Assembly: GCA_918807975.1 (NCBI GenBank)
Contig: OU964922.1
Coordinates: 22,246,329 to 22,310,328, forward strand
Reading direction: 5' to 3'
Source: Aplidium turbinatum
Lineage: Eukaryota; Chordata; Ascidiacea; Aplousobranchia; Polyclinidae
DNA length: 64,000 nucleotides
Below, piece by piece: positions 12,462-24,166 of the stretch; positions within the stretch are counted from its first letter, which is position 1, and each line of letters starts with the position of its first letter. The notes beneath the pieces are model-generated. The model had not been told where the DNA came from, searched no databases, and saw only the letters and a program-made list of their open reading frames with translations. Made by a program: the position numbers and the translations under genes.

Positions 12462-12526
12462 ATGTCATTGTTCTGTCATTGTCACTGTCATGTCATTGTC
12501 ACTGTCATTGTCACTGTCATTGTTAT
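12462..12526 (+). repeat. Tandem repeat of TGTCATTGTCAC units
   Basis: About five imperfect copies of a 6/12-base unit (TGTCAT, TGTCAC). A simple satellite just beyond the end of the first gene. Confidence 0.8.
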
Positions 12527-12604
12527 ATTTTGTATTGCCTTGCGCCAACGTTCATTTTGGATTATAGTAGTTAGCAGATTGTCGTATTCATGGTGCTATA
12601 GTTT

Positions 12605-12610
12605 AATAAA
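12605..12610 (+). promoter_or_regulatory. Candidate poly(A) signal of the first gene
   Basis: An AATAAA lies about 490 bases after the stop at 12118. Further AATAAA copies occur near 12842 and 13104, so the site used cannot be chosen from sequence alone. Confidence 0.35.
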
Positions 12611-13582
12611 ACGAGCTTTTTGGAGATTTTGAAAAAAACTTGATTCAAGTGAGTGAAACGTAGCCTTTACATGTGCAATTTCAATTATGCACATTGATCA
12701 AATGTATCTGTATCATTCTATTCTCAGAACTGTGTTGGCGACCTTCGTTATGCAATTTTAAAACAGTGTTGTGCAAGATATGGTATCTGTGCTAAGATGA
12801 AAGGCATTTAACTGTGCAAGGATGATTCCATTGATAAACATAATAAAAATGTGCACTTGTTTTTTGAAGCAGTGGGAAGTTGGTACTTTATTTGTTGGAT
12901 AAACGACCTAAATGCTACCTCAACTTTCTTATTAATATTTTGAAAACCGTATTTCAAAACGGTGTGCTGTACTGTTTTAATGAATGAATACTGTATTGTG
13001 TGCTCATAGTTACATTAAGAGATTGTTATCTCGATGTCAAACGCCCTTTCTAGAAACTCATTTTTACGACGGTTTCTAATTCACTGTGTGGCTTCATATT
13101 TGAAAATAAAAGTGTAAATTTTGAAGTGTGTGCTTCTTTGAAAAACACTCTTGAAACTAATACTATTTTCCTCCAAATAATAAAACTGATAATCCTTTCT
13201 CTACTTTACTAATACTCGTTATGCAAGGCAAGGAAGTCACTCTGAAAAGGAGAGACAGGCTGTGATTTCTCATTCATTGCTGCTATTTGTGCATAAAACC
13301 TAAATAACGTCTTCAAAAACTTACCTAACGTCTTCCTTCCTAACAAGTGAACCATTTTAACCCATACGTCATTTTCTAAAGATATTGTATTTTTCCACCT
13401 AAGCTGCACTAAAAAGCGAACAGAAAACAAAACTGTTCACACTCGCCATTTGACGGGAGAGACGAACAAACACGAGAGAGAATAAATATTAGAACGGATG
13501 CAATTTGGATAACTCGTCGTCGTGTGAGCCTCTGGGGTCGAGGTCTATCCTTTTACCAATCCAGATTCACAATGTTCCCGGA

Positions 13583-13981
13583 CTACACTGGAAGGCTACT
13601 AGAGAGCAGCCAGTCTTTGGTTTGATCATTCATGACTCGCAGACCTTCCACTCCGTTAGGTGGCTTGAAGATGGTACATTCATTGATGGTGTGGTTTGCG
13701 GTCTGCTCCTCGGCACCACATTCACAAGAGGAGGAAGAAGCCATTCCCCATTGGTGCATGGTTGATCGGAAAAACCCGACACCCGTACGAAGACGGTTGA
13801 GGTGCCCCCACGCCTGTCTTTGTAGTGTCAGGCCGATGGGGCGTGTGTCGGCGTCGGAGATGAACGAATGAAGTCCGGTGATACTTGACTTCCATTCAGA
13901 ATTCCATTTATGATCCGCCCAAGTAGCCGCAGAGATGTCTTGCTCATCAGCTTCGTTGAGCGGCTGACACGAATTGGTGTC
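13583..13981 (-). pseudogene. LINE (non-LTR retrotransposon) ORF2 C-terminus, copy 1
   Basis: Read on the minus strand, 133 codons without a stop end in TAG (13583-13585). The text includes LTLQRQAWGHLNRLRTGVGF, then MHQWGMASSSSCECGAEEQT, then ANHTINEC, then DQTKDWLLSSSLPV. The pattern W-x-x-LNRLRTGxGxF followed by CxCGAxEQTAxH...C is the zinc-knuckle tail of many non-LTR reverse transcriptase proteins. The GC content is visibly higher than its surroundings. It is 5'-truncated, as LINE copies usually are. Confidence 0.85.
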
Positions 13982-14064
13982 TTGATTCTTCTTTGTTTAA
14001 ACCTTCTTCGCCTCTTCAAGGGGCTCTGCATTTTACCACCCTTGGGCAGTGGCGGCGACGCGGT

Positions 14065-14308
14065 CTAGATGTTTGGGCAGGGGTCGAGCAGCCATTTAAT
14101 TGATTCGTCACGCAGACCACGCACACTATTTGGCGCATGATAGATGGCGCAGTTACAGGGTGTGGTCTGCGGTTTGTTCCTTCTTGCCGCACTCACAGAT
14201 CGCGCATGGAGCCATCCCCCATTTGTCCATGTCTTGATTTAGTCGACGGGAGTGCTCGTTTGGGAGAGCAGAGATCTTGTGGTGAAGAAGATGGTTAGGC
14301 TCCAGTGA
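14065..14308 (-). pseudogene. LINE ORF2 C-terminus, copy 2, in tandem with copy 1
   Basis: Minus-strand text: LEPNHLLHHKISALPNEHSR, then MDKWGMAPCAICECGKKEQT, then ADHTL, a one-base frame change, then CAIYHAPNSVRGLRDE and KWLLDPCPNI with stop TAG at 14065-14067. It is clearly homologous to copy 1 but diverged from it, and in the same orientation, with about 80 bases between this stop and the recognisable start of copy 1. Confidence 0.8.
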
Positions 14309-15848
14309 CCGAGAAACAGAGTGGCTTCTTCGTGATGAAGCTCAGCAGGTTGGATGCCTCCCAGCGAAAATACATTTGCGGGAACGAAAACGGGAAAGTG
14401 TCAACTCGCACCGCACTGTTAAACAGTTTTTCTGGCGCAAAGTTCAAAAATATGACACATTTCTTGTTTTTGTTGATCCATTCCTCAGTTCAGTTTATTT
14501 TTGTTCAAGTTTATTGGTTTTTCAGTCCAACTAACTCTGCCATAAATTTGTACGTATTAGAAAGTTCGTACATAAAACAAAATAAACCAAGGGAGAGTTA
14601 AATCGACTACGTAGGCTAAATGTGAGTTTCACTTCTCCGTTCCTAATGGTGACATGTAATATTTTAATGGCTTTTTATCAATTCGAAAAGGTGATTTTGC
14701 AGAAGAAAAATGATTAAAGTCTCCATAAAAAAACAAACCAATTTTGAAACCACAAATATATCAAAATTTAAAATGTTCCATATTAAAAATGAACGATTGA
14801 ACGTGCACCCAAAAGTTACAAGTGCGCGTTAAATGAAAAGAGGTACCACTACTGTCACGAGAGAGCTTATTACTATTCATCATCCAGTCACAGCAACCGT
14901 GGAAAAATGTTCACACTTGTTGGCAATGAAGCTTCCTTGCAAAAGAAAGTTACTCTATGAGTGCAACTTGCATACCAAACGTGTCAAAACAACTCTGTAA
15001 AAAACAGTTGCTTTTTTAGATAACAGTAGCCTAACCCACAAACTCGCCCCTTCCTGCGTCAAACTCTTCTGATATAGTAGTGAGATACACCCCTGCTGAG
15101 TAGCATATTTTACTTCAACCCAGTGCATAAGTTTTCTCACAGATTATTATTTTGTCATCAACAGCTGTCAGCGAACAGTCACTGGATGCCATCGACCAAC
15201 TCCAACCGACTGTCTTCGTGTCCTTGCTAGTGTCGCATTTAGCCGCATTTAGCATTTTCTGCATTCAGTGCTTTTTCCAGAAAATTTTTATTTTTCCCTG
15301 GAAGGGGGCATCAACTGACCTTTTGTATCAACTCAGCCGCCCTTTCCCTATGCAAAAGTACCAGGATCAGACTTTGTCACTCCTAGAATAAACGTTCAAA
15401 AATCAAACCGAGATCACTGAAAGTAACTGAAATTGGTGTTGACATCAATGTGTTCGCATAGATTGCTGATAAACTACAATCTGGTACTTTCTCTGCAAAC
15501 ACTGCACGTTGGTTTTATATCAGACAACATCGAATTAAACGATCTGAAACCAAATTAAAACTGAGAAATAATGTGTAACAAAAACAGTTTTCTGAGCAAG
15601 GTTTCAGTTTCCTGTAGGTTCGTTAAACTCATCGGGTAAATGAACCGCTGATGCGCAACAAAATAGTGCCATGACATATCATAACGAACGTATAACCGCA
15701 TGGGGAACCTGGTCTTCAGTTGATAGAAAATTATATCGTTATTTATCGTTATATCTTCAAAACAGTCCAGAAAACAAAATATCTTCAGACAGGTGTCAAA
15801 CCCACAACAATGCTTGATATGAACAGCTCGGTTACATGTCTTGTAATA
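14309..15848. other. No gene seen
   Basis: AT-rich sequence. The frames of 60 to 98 codons here show no family similarity or splice context that I recognise. Confidence 0.5.
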
Positions 15849-16179
15849 CAAACGAATTGATTTTCACACGAGTCAGTTCAATCATAAACAGCTAAAAATC
15901 GATTTCGATCAGCTATAGCAGCTAAATCATCTTCAATTAAACTGAAAGCAATTTTTCATTCTAGTGCCATTTTTCATTTATTTCGCCTTTGGTTGTTAGT
16001 CTTTTCCGTCAATTCTTTAACGTAGCAAGAGTGAAACATTTTTCATTCTATCGCACCTTCATCATTTGATTTTTTGTGCTGTTTGCTTTCAGCCGGAAGA
16101 TGATCTAGCTGCTAGCTAATCGAAATCGATTTTTAGGTGTTTAAAATTGAACTGACTCGTGTGAAAATCAGTTCGTTTG
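15849..16179. repeat. Foldback (inverted-repeat) element, about 331 bp
   Basis: The left arm starts CAAACGAATTGATTTTCACA and runs through CGAGTCAGTTCAA, AGCTAAAAATCGATTTCGAT and AGCAGCTAAATCATCTTC. The right arm is its complement, ending TGAAAATCAGTTCGTTTG. The arms are roughly 110-130 bases at about 85 percent identity. No target duplication is obvious. Confidence 0.75.
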
Positions 16180-16394
16180 CATTTTCAAAACAGTCGATGT
16201 TTAGCCATAAAAATCAACAGCGTTTTATAAATTATAGCTTAAAAATCATCAATACTTACATTTTCAAATTTTGATACCCAGTGTAATTAGTGCAAGAATT
16301 GAACAGAGTAACTGAAAAACAATTTTATTTTTCAAGTAAAATCTATTTTAATTTTGTGAAGTGTAAGATAACGTCAAAGATTATCCAAAATTTG

Positions 16395-16590
16395 GTCAAA
16401 TTTGTTCATAACAGATTTTAGATATTTGTTTGTGCAATTTCGTGGCAATCGTTAGTACCATCCACAACTCAAAAAAGAGTCGTTTCAACAACACCATGCT
16501 TATACAATGATTGTAGATAAGATGTCGTTTCCTTTCATTATTTTTCTAATTCTTTGTAAATTTATAACATAAGTATAAAAAATGTTTTTG
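16395..16590 (+). repeat. Dispersed repeat, copy 1 (partner at 18735-18940)
   Basis: It shares with the partner copy the blocks AATTTCGTGGCAA, TACCATCCAC, TTTCAACA and ATGCTT..ACAATGAT, in the same order and orientation over about 170-200 bases. No element family recognised. Confidence 0.6.
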
Positions 16591-16949
16591 TTTTGCAAAG
16601 GTTATCATTAAAGGTTAAACCACAACCCGGGCTTTCCAACCTTGTCACTGTAATGGCATTCTCATGTGCTTCGATCGGAAAAATAGTGGTTACATTTCAG
16701 AGAGAAAGCAGTTTTTAAAGTCGCTTTCTGGGTCGTCTTCTTGGAAAGATTTCTTTGGGCTTATCTATGGCAAACATCATCAAAGTGCCAAAACATTAAA
16801 CCAGGCAACCTGAGCGTAAACGTTTGGCTCTGATTTTTCTAACTAGGCCATCTGCAACTTGTAAAATAATTCTGTTTTTTACTTACTCATTATCTTGGCT
16901 TGGGAAACCAAAAATACTACTGTGGTATTTGCATTAGCTGTATTTGCAA

Positions 16950-17258
16950 TTGGTTGGTTTGGTATTTGAACTTCTATTCTCGAACTGACAAAGCCTCGGT
17001 AAGTTATTCTTGGTAGTTTTTCTTGCTTGTAGAGGCTTTGACGCAAGGCCAGTTACCGAGATTGGCAGCGTGAAGTTTCCGATTGTTGAAGTGTCGTTGC
17101 CGGGGAATTAATCCATCCATTAAGCGCCGCTGAATGGAGGGCAGTCCTTAAAATGAGTTGCTTAAGCGCACACCCCGAGAGTCGAACCAGTGCCGCTTGA
17201 TCTTGAGGCTTCTTCGTTCACGAAGTCACGCGCTAACCAACTGAACTATCTGGGCGGA
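16950..17258 (-). repeat. tRNA-derived SINE, family B, copy 1
   Basis: On the minus strand: a tRNA-like head ending in a B-box region (GGTTCGACTCTCGG), then GTGTGCGCTTAAGCAACTCA, a body with CAGCGGCGCTTAATGG and CAATCTCGGTAACTGGCC, and the tail GACAAAGCC...CCAACCAA in complement. It matches the copies at 58347-59463 and 60599-60881 throughout. Confidence 0.85.
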
Positions 17259-18734
17259 CATTGTCATTATTTATTTAAAGTACTGCAAGTTGTAGTTTGT
17301 GTATGTAAGCTGTCACAAGAGTGCGAAATTCCAAGTAGCCTACACTCCACAGTAGGCTTAAATGAAAAGAACAAAACATTTGACGTTTTTCATCTAAAAT
17401 TAAATAGCACAAAATCCTTTGATCACAATCAAATCAGCAAGTTTCTTTGCAGAGAATTATTAAAGGCGTATCAAGTTATGTGCTTTTGTAACCAAGATTT
17501 TCCCGATAACTACAATTCTAATGTAAGATAACAATCTATTTGACGATTGTGATGTCTAGCGCCAGCCTACTGTTAAAATGTTTTGTTGAACAAGCTTTTT
17601 ATTGAAAGCATAGGTCTACGCTTAACCCCGGTTAAAAATGTAAACAAAAAATGGAAAATCATCTTGTGACTTTGTAAAGTTTTGTAACACTATGTTTTCT
17701 GGCTTTAATTAATAAAATTTCCACATCTATATTGAATGCACTTTGACCAGCCAAAAAACAACAACGTTTTAAAAAAGCACTCTTTATTTTCTAACTTAAT
17801 TATTTAATTTGCATTGTATTGATCAATTGATTCTTTGAAAGATGCATTTCTCGCTTTGTTTAATCTTTTCAAATCCATTTTCGCGGAACATTAATGCAAT
17901 CTCAGTAGCCTGTCATCTGCATCTCTTGAAAACTGAAATGTGAGTTATTTAAAAAATTTTGAATTTGCATTTTATGTGATGCTCGTCGCTAAAGTATGTG
18001 CGAATTATTGTATAGTTGATAAATAGTTTCTAGCTGATGTTAATCTCGTAGAGAATAAGTAGCCTAAGCCTTAGTTGTATTTTATTGAGTGAAAACTTAA
18101 AACCGTTTTAACACGCACTATAGTAAGTGTTGAAAATGAACACAATAGTTTGGACTTGAGCAAAAACTAAACAAAAAAAATTATTTCTTTTATAATCTAT
18201 AGGTCTAAAAATAAGCCAGAAAATTAACTTTTTTGAATAAACGAGATTGAGAAAAGCTAACTGACCTATAGAAACACCTGCATAGTGCATAATCTGTACA
18301 AAGTATGACCATATGGAAAGTATGAAAAAACTTTCTGCTTGTGGTGGCAAGAAAATTGACTTTCAAAAGCGTAGGCTAGTTGTAGCCTACTCGTATATTT
18401 TTAGTAATAAAATTCATTTGTCTCATGTCACTAGACCCGCATCATTTGGTAAGTTGCAATTTACTGTCTTTGAGAAGGTTTCAGCCGCATAGGAACAAGG
18501 ACGCAACATCACGTTCTTGAAAAGAAATAAAATTTTCGACATACACAAAAATAAGAAAAAAAATAAAAATTGTACACTATGACCGCTGACCACATAATTT
18601 TATCTAACAATGGGTAGACATAAACATTAAGCGTAGCATTAAAACTGTATATTTACTAGTCGGAATCTCCTGGCGGTCGAAGGCCGAGCGTAGTCATCAT
18701 CATAGATTACGTACATGTCCTACAGATTAATCCA
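17259..18734. other. No gene seen
   Basis: AT-rich. A 113-codon frame begins inside the SINE head at 17190 and runs out of it, so it is not evidence of a gene. Confidence 0.5.
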
Positions 18735-18940
18735 GTATTTAGAGAAATTTGTTTGTAACAGCTTTATACATTTGTTTGGGTAATTTCGTGGCAACAGTTG
18801 TTACCATCCACCATTTAAAGAAGGCACTTTTCAACAGCGCTATGCTTGAACAATGATCAGAGACAATATTCTTTGCTTTCAATGTTTTTTTTTTAATCTA
18901 TCTACATTTATTTATAATTTTTTCGTAAAAAAGTGTTGAG
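18735..18940 (+). repeat. Dispersed repeat, copy 2
   Basis: A direct repeat of 16395-16590, offset by about 2.35 kb and moderately diverged. The sequence after it (AAAGGTTAT...) also resembles that after copy 1, so the repeat unit may be longer than marked. Confidence 0.6.
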
Positions 18941-20171
18941 AATTAAAATTTCATTGCAATGCCACCTAGAAAGGTTATGAGTCTTTCGTGGAACACCCGA
19001 ACTTTCCTGGAAAAGTCTCTGCAAGTCGCTATCACTTCCGTCGAAAGCTGAGTTGCTTTTGTCGTCGACTCCACCTTAAAGCTTAAATATCACTATTATC
19101 ATATCAGTTTTAAGCAGTTCTATATTTTGTGTGGGTTGTGACATTTGTAAACTATTACGATAAATATTTTTGAGTAGTTGACAAAATGCAAGTAATATGA
19201 GAAACTTTCAAACGGAACTAACTCAAATGCACAATGACAAAATGCGGTGCATAATGCCATCAATTAACCCAAACAACGAGTTCAGACAAGGGCGGACATC
19301 ACCCACTCACCTTTGGAATGCAAATTTATGCAAAGAAAATGCTTTTGTCCCTGAGTGGCATTTATACATAGGCCTTGAAAGTTAGTAGGTGCATAGTGAA
19401 GCATTTTTAAAATTTTCCTAACTTTACTCTTGTTGTTGTGTGAATCAGAATAATACTAGCAGGGGGGAGGTGCCAAACTCGTGAGCTTCCGTGAATGACA
19501 CTAGTGACATGCATGTGGGTATCAGGCTACATACAAATTTGAAACAACTTTCAAAAATATTAAGATATTGATTGTCACTGATGCTGCTAAATTTTCTATT
19601 GTAAAATATCATAGTAATCAGTAACAAACGAAACGCGAAAATTTACTTGCTTCACAACTACGCTACAGATATAACACATCAACTTTCATCTTCTTTTTCT
19701 CTTTTAATTCAAGCAAGGTCGACCACAGCCGCGCGAGAACTAGCCGCCTTTACGCAATATTACCATAAAAGGAAATGTTATTTTGCCAACATATTGCATA
19801 GTACCAATCCAAACAACATCACAAACCTTGCTGCAATTGAACGAAAGGTAAAATCAAAATTAGACGTGTTCGGGGATATGTCAATATGCTTAGCTTTGAT
19901 TATCACCTGCAGAATCTATTTATATTCTGATAAGACTGTTCTTCTGAATACTTTCATCTGCCGAAGACCCACCCATCAGGCGAAAATACAATTATGAGTG
20001 GATCTTCAAAGCTGCAAAATCGTATAAGCCACAGAGAACGCTCAATTGACGTTTTCAAAAACAACATAGAACTTCTGCACGAACTTACACTATAACTGTT
20101 AGGTTGATCAAATATAGCATGCATTTTGCAACATATTGCTTGATCATTATTAGGTAGCTTAAACTTTGCTT

Positions 20172-20222
20172 AAGTTAATGAGTTAATTAATTGTTTGTCT
20201 GTGATGATGACATTTAAGTTCT
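20172..20222 (+). repeat. Dispersed direct repeat, copy 1 (partner at 22645-22695)
   Basis: AGTTAATGAGTTAATTAATT followed by GTTTGTCTGTGATGA and GGCATTTAAGTTC-like text is shared almost base for base with 22645-22695. About 240 bases further on in each copy there is again related text around ACTGAAGTTT, and a GGAGACTGGA.CGTTATTTGA block occurs at 20459 and 24297, so a longer decayed repeat covers 20.1-24.4 kb. Confidence 0.65.
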
Positions 20223-22108
20223 TTTGTAAAGGCGGCTGTAGGGTGAGTGGGTGACATATAATAAACCAGGGTTTCTTCGTATGAACTTCGCTTTTCGTCA
20301 AGCGCGAGAAGGTGCTTTGTTTAACATACTAATAGGCTACCGTGAGCTTTATAAAGAGTGACGAGTAGCCTACATGTGTGCGCAAAGTGACGCTGACGCC
20401 GTCAATTTCTTGTAGTCGTACACTTACTAAAACTTTAATCACTGAAGTTTGGCAATTGGAGACTGGATCGTTATTTGATGCACTCATGCAACACTCTCAT
20501 CAACCTCCTGTTGCATAAATGATGAAGTCCGTAACTGAGCGAACTCACATCTACGGAATGCTCGATTTCAAAGTGTATAGCTCTCGTGGTCAAACAACTG
20601 AATATGCAACTACTAAATACATTGCTATGCAATGCTTCTTCCTATTTTCGCGTATATTGGAGACAATAAGTCCGTTAAGTCCTTCTAGAGATCTCTGATC
20701 ACTCTGTTTGACGCCACTCTAGCTAATTTGTATCATAACTCCCCTGTGAAAACCTCCAAATTTTACTATAGCTGGAATTTTATACGTCGAGAAAACATTA
20801 GTGAAATCATAGACAACTTCAGAAAACAAATAGAAATGTTGTCTTTGAGTTGGCAAATAAAAAGCTTTTAAATTTTACTCCATGACAAAAAACCTAAACG
20901 TTTAATGTTATTCAAGTAATACCTTAAAACTATAATGAGAGTAGCGTGGTACAATAACTGGTACACATAAATTTAATAAATTTTTTAAGGGTTTTTTAGA
21001 TATTATTCATAGTGTATTGGTGTCTGTGAGTTGACATGTTCTTCCAAAACAATGTGCAACGAAAGATCCGACTTGCTGCCTTAATGGCTGGTTGTGCTGG
21101 AACAAGATATTTCACAGTCAGTACGGCAGAAGACAAACGTGTTACAATTTGCACACCCATGTACTCATGCCTTTCTCAACAAACGGGAATCATAATCTCC
21201 AGACATATTAGAGTTTGGCAACAACATGTATGACCCAGATTCACTTCAGAATGGGACGAACAAGCAATCAAAAGGACATGTTTTACCAATTCAGTTGTTG
21301 AAATAAAAATACAGCAATTTAACTAGTTAAGATATGTAGTGGAATTTCAAAGCAGCATGCGTAATTTGTCATCCTTGTCCTTTTAACGCACTCTTTAAGT
21401 GCGAAGAACGTCAAACTTTGCAACAAAATCAGAACGAAGAGAAAACATACGTAATATGAAAAGCTTGTTGGAATCAGAAGCTAATAACGAACGTGTTGTT
21501 TAATCATTGCAACTTACAAGGTCAAATAAATCCAAACAGCACGATATTACCGCTTAACGCAATAGCAAGGCTAATGAGTTCTCTGCGTTGGCTGCATTGC
21601 ATACTGTAATTAATTTTCTCAAAGAAATTTAATAATTTATTTGAAAACGCAGCAATAGCTGTGAATAATTGCTTGCGGCAGTAACCCAACTAGGTATAAA
21701 AAGAAATTCTTCAATTTAATTGAAAAAAACATACGCTTCCAAACAAACCTCATTTCTGTGTCTTTATCTCTGGAAAACAAAATATGTTTATCAAAACTAC
21801 AATCTTGAATTCTTTCAAGATGTTTCAAGTTATAAAAATTGAAGAAAATGGTTGATATTCCCAATCTACATTATTTGAACAACACTTGTGCTCTTACTAC
21901 TTTTTTTTAGTCATCGAACAAACTTTTTAATAACCCATATGCCATGCGTACACTGTGTAGAGTAAACTAGAGAGTAGAATGCGCAAATGCAAAAAATCTC
22001 GAAGAACTTTACATTGAATTTGAACATGAAGAACTCGTTTGCGATCTTTTTATAACTTAAAGCTACTTTGAACGTTTTTATGACAGATTACCCGAAGTTT
22101 ACAAGATA
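20223..22108. other. No gene seen
   Basis: AT-rich unique-looking sequence; no splice-supported exon recognised. Confidence 0.45.
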
Positions 22109-22278
22109 CAATAGTCCCCGCTTATAGATTCCGCGGTTAATAGGCCCACCCGCTTGTTAAGCCCAATTTGGTGCGGTCTAGAATTATTGAATGTATTGGA
22201 GGGATAAAGAGTCGTCTCCCGCTTAATAAGCCCAAAATCGTCTGGTCTCGAGGTAGTCTTAATAAGCGGAGGCTACTG
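22109..22278. mobile_element. pogo/Tigger-like MITE, about 170 bp
   Basis: The left end CAATAGTCCCCGCTTATA and right end AATAAGCGGAGGCTACTG are imperfect inverted repeats of the CAGTAGYCCCCGCTTAT type, preceded by TA on the left. CCGCTTRTTAAGCCC motifs repeat inside. A 101-codon frame starting at 22168 runs through it and is not a gene. Confidence 0.65.
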
Positions 22279-22644
22279 CATCATGAACTTGAAGATGTTG
22301 TATATTTAGCGTCAAAAAACACAGGCGAGGGTGTAGTGCATGTCGTTGTTTACCGTGTGACACCATTCATAAAGGATTTGAAAGAGTTGCAAACCACCTT
22401 ACTGTTACTCACTCTTAGGGACAAACTTATGTTGAATCAGGAAGCCATGAACAACACTTGCGTTTATCTGTAGTTATCTGTATTTGTGATTAGAAATAGT
22501 TTATACAGTAATCCGCGCAACGAAATATCAACTACATAATGACATGACGTATAAACACGTTCATCACAGTTGCACAAGACGTTGCAGAATATCTAGGCAA
22601 ATCTAGCGCGCAAATTGCAGCATTTAATCATCATTATGTAAGTT

Positions 22645-22695
22645 CAGTTAATGAGTTAATTAATTGTTTGTCTGTGATGAAGGCATTTAAGTTCG
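22645..22695 (+). repeat. Dispersed direct repeat, copy 2
   Basis: Near-identical to 20172-20222, same orientation, 2.47 kb apart. Confidence 0.65.
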
Positions 22696-23722
22696 GATAT
22701 AAAGGTGACAATAATGTTGCATAAAAAAAAGAGGGTTTGTCTTTGTACAAACCTATTTGCTTAAAGCGACATTTTGCTTAGGATGTCCCATTGCTTCACT
22801 TGTGCACAAATATACCAGGTTTGTACAGACTGGTCATTTGGACCTGTTAACAACTCGAACCACTGAAGTTTGATCCAGGAATTCACAGAATTACGGGATG
22901 ACTAACTCGTCTGGGATATCCTTGTCCGTTTAAAACTAATCTGAAGTTTAAAGTTGCACAAGATTGAGTTTTAACCACTTGTAGTTGTGTTACTTTGCAA
23001 TGACAATTTGAATTTATGGACTAAGCTTTAATGAAACTTACAACTTAAATGCACCTCAGGATCATAAATATTCATGTTTTAAGTGTTGAAACGGGTAACT
23101 ATTTTTCAGGTAATGTTTTTTTTTTATTTGTATAGGAGAAGTTAAATTTACAATGAAAGTGAAAGTGAATATGAAAGTGAATAATAAAAGTGCTTTTGAT
23201 TAGTTTTAGAAATAGTTGTGTACAGGCAAGTTTTGGACGACCACGACTTTAAAAATACCAAAATGACAATTTTCCTAAAAATTAAAAAAATATCTGGCAA
23301 CGCTTTTACATACACTTGTCGAATATTACAGCCGAGTTGGCTATCCCCTACTTCTATGAATCCCTAGCTTGATCGACAAAAATAAATTGCAATTGATATG
23401 CAACCCACATATAAACTATTGCTGTTTTCCATCCGACAACTGATATTTTCATACTTTGAATACTTTGTGACCCAAATTGGTCAACTTATGACAAAGCAAA
23501 TAAAAATATCAGGTGCTCGTGGCAATTGACAACTAATCTATTTGTTGAATCTCTTTAGCTTTATCCGGTGCAAGCCAATATTAGAAAAAAATGTTGATCT
23601 GGGTAAGATGGCGGCCTTTCTTCTTTTGGGAACTTAACAAAATTTAAACGTGATTCGAAATAAAAGAAAAAAAGAGAACGCAATCGTATTAAACCACTCG
23701 CCTTACAACTCATACCTAGGCC

Positions 23723-24158
23723 CAGTAGCGTAGCCAGAAATTTTGAAAGGGGGTGGGGGTTTTCGCCTAAGACGACAGCCAGCGGCGGGAGGTCTGGGGG
23801 GGCTCCCCCAGAAAATTTTGAAAAATTACATTGAATTTGGTGCACTCTGTGAGCATTTTCAACAAAAATGTGGGTATGAATATTCCTGAAAAATGGTACT
23901 GTCCGGTGGCATAGCAAAAGGATAAAATCATGTTTTCTTCGGCATTTTTCGGAAATAAAGATAAGTCTTTATGTTTTCTTGTTTCAAATTCCTGGCTGAG
24001 ATGTTTGGTACTGGCAAAACTCGCTCTTTTAATGCAGATTTGTTTAAAATTAAGCAAATCTTTTGTGGACTGAAAGCATCATTCTCAATATCGTAACGTC
24101 ACACACGTGCCAAAGGGGGAGTTGTAACCCCCAAAACCCCCCCATGGCTACGCCACTG
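23723..24158. mobile_element. hAT-type MITE, 436 bp, with 8-bp target duplication
   Basis: The ends CAGTAGCGTAGCCAG and TGGCTACGCCACTG form terminal inverted repeats with one difference. The duplication CCTAGGCC is exact at 23715-23722 and 24159-24166. Subterminal GGGGG and CCCCC tracts resemble those of the MITEs at 1472 and 61082. The two minus-strand frames at 23561-24057 come from this repeat and are not genes. Confidence 0.92.
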
Positions 24159-24166
24159 CCTAGGCC

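Larger units (their letters stand above)
12119..13582. other. 3' flank of the first gene
   Basis: AT-rich, with several AATAAA motifs and the short tandem repeat at 12462. No coding exon with splice sites was found. A 73-codon minus-strand frame at 13209-13430 has no recognisable content. Confidence 0.6.

Noticed and set aside
19647-19997. A 116-codon frame
   Set aside because: No recognisable domain, no splice context and AT-rich codon use like the surrounding non-coding DNA.
22168-22473. A 101-codon plus-strand frame
   Set aside because: Starts inside the pogo-like MITE; the first third is translated repeat ends.
23561-24057. Two minus-strand frames of 118 and 96 codons
   Set aside because: They run through the hAT MITE at 23723-24158 and encode no known domain.
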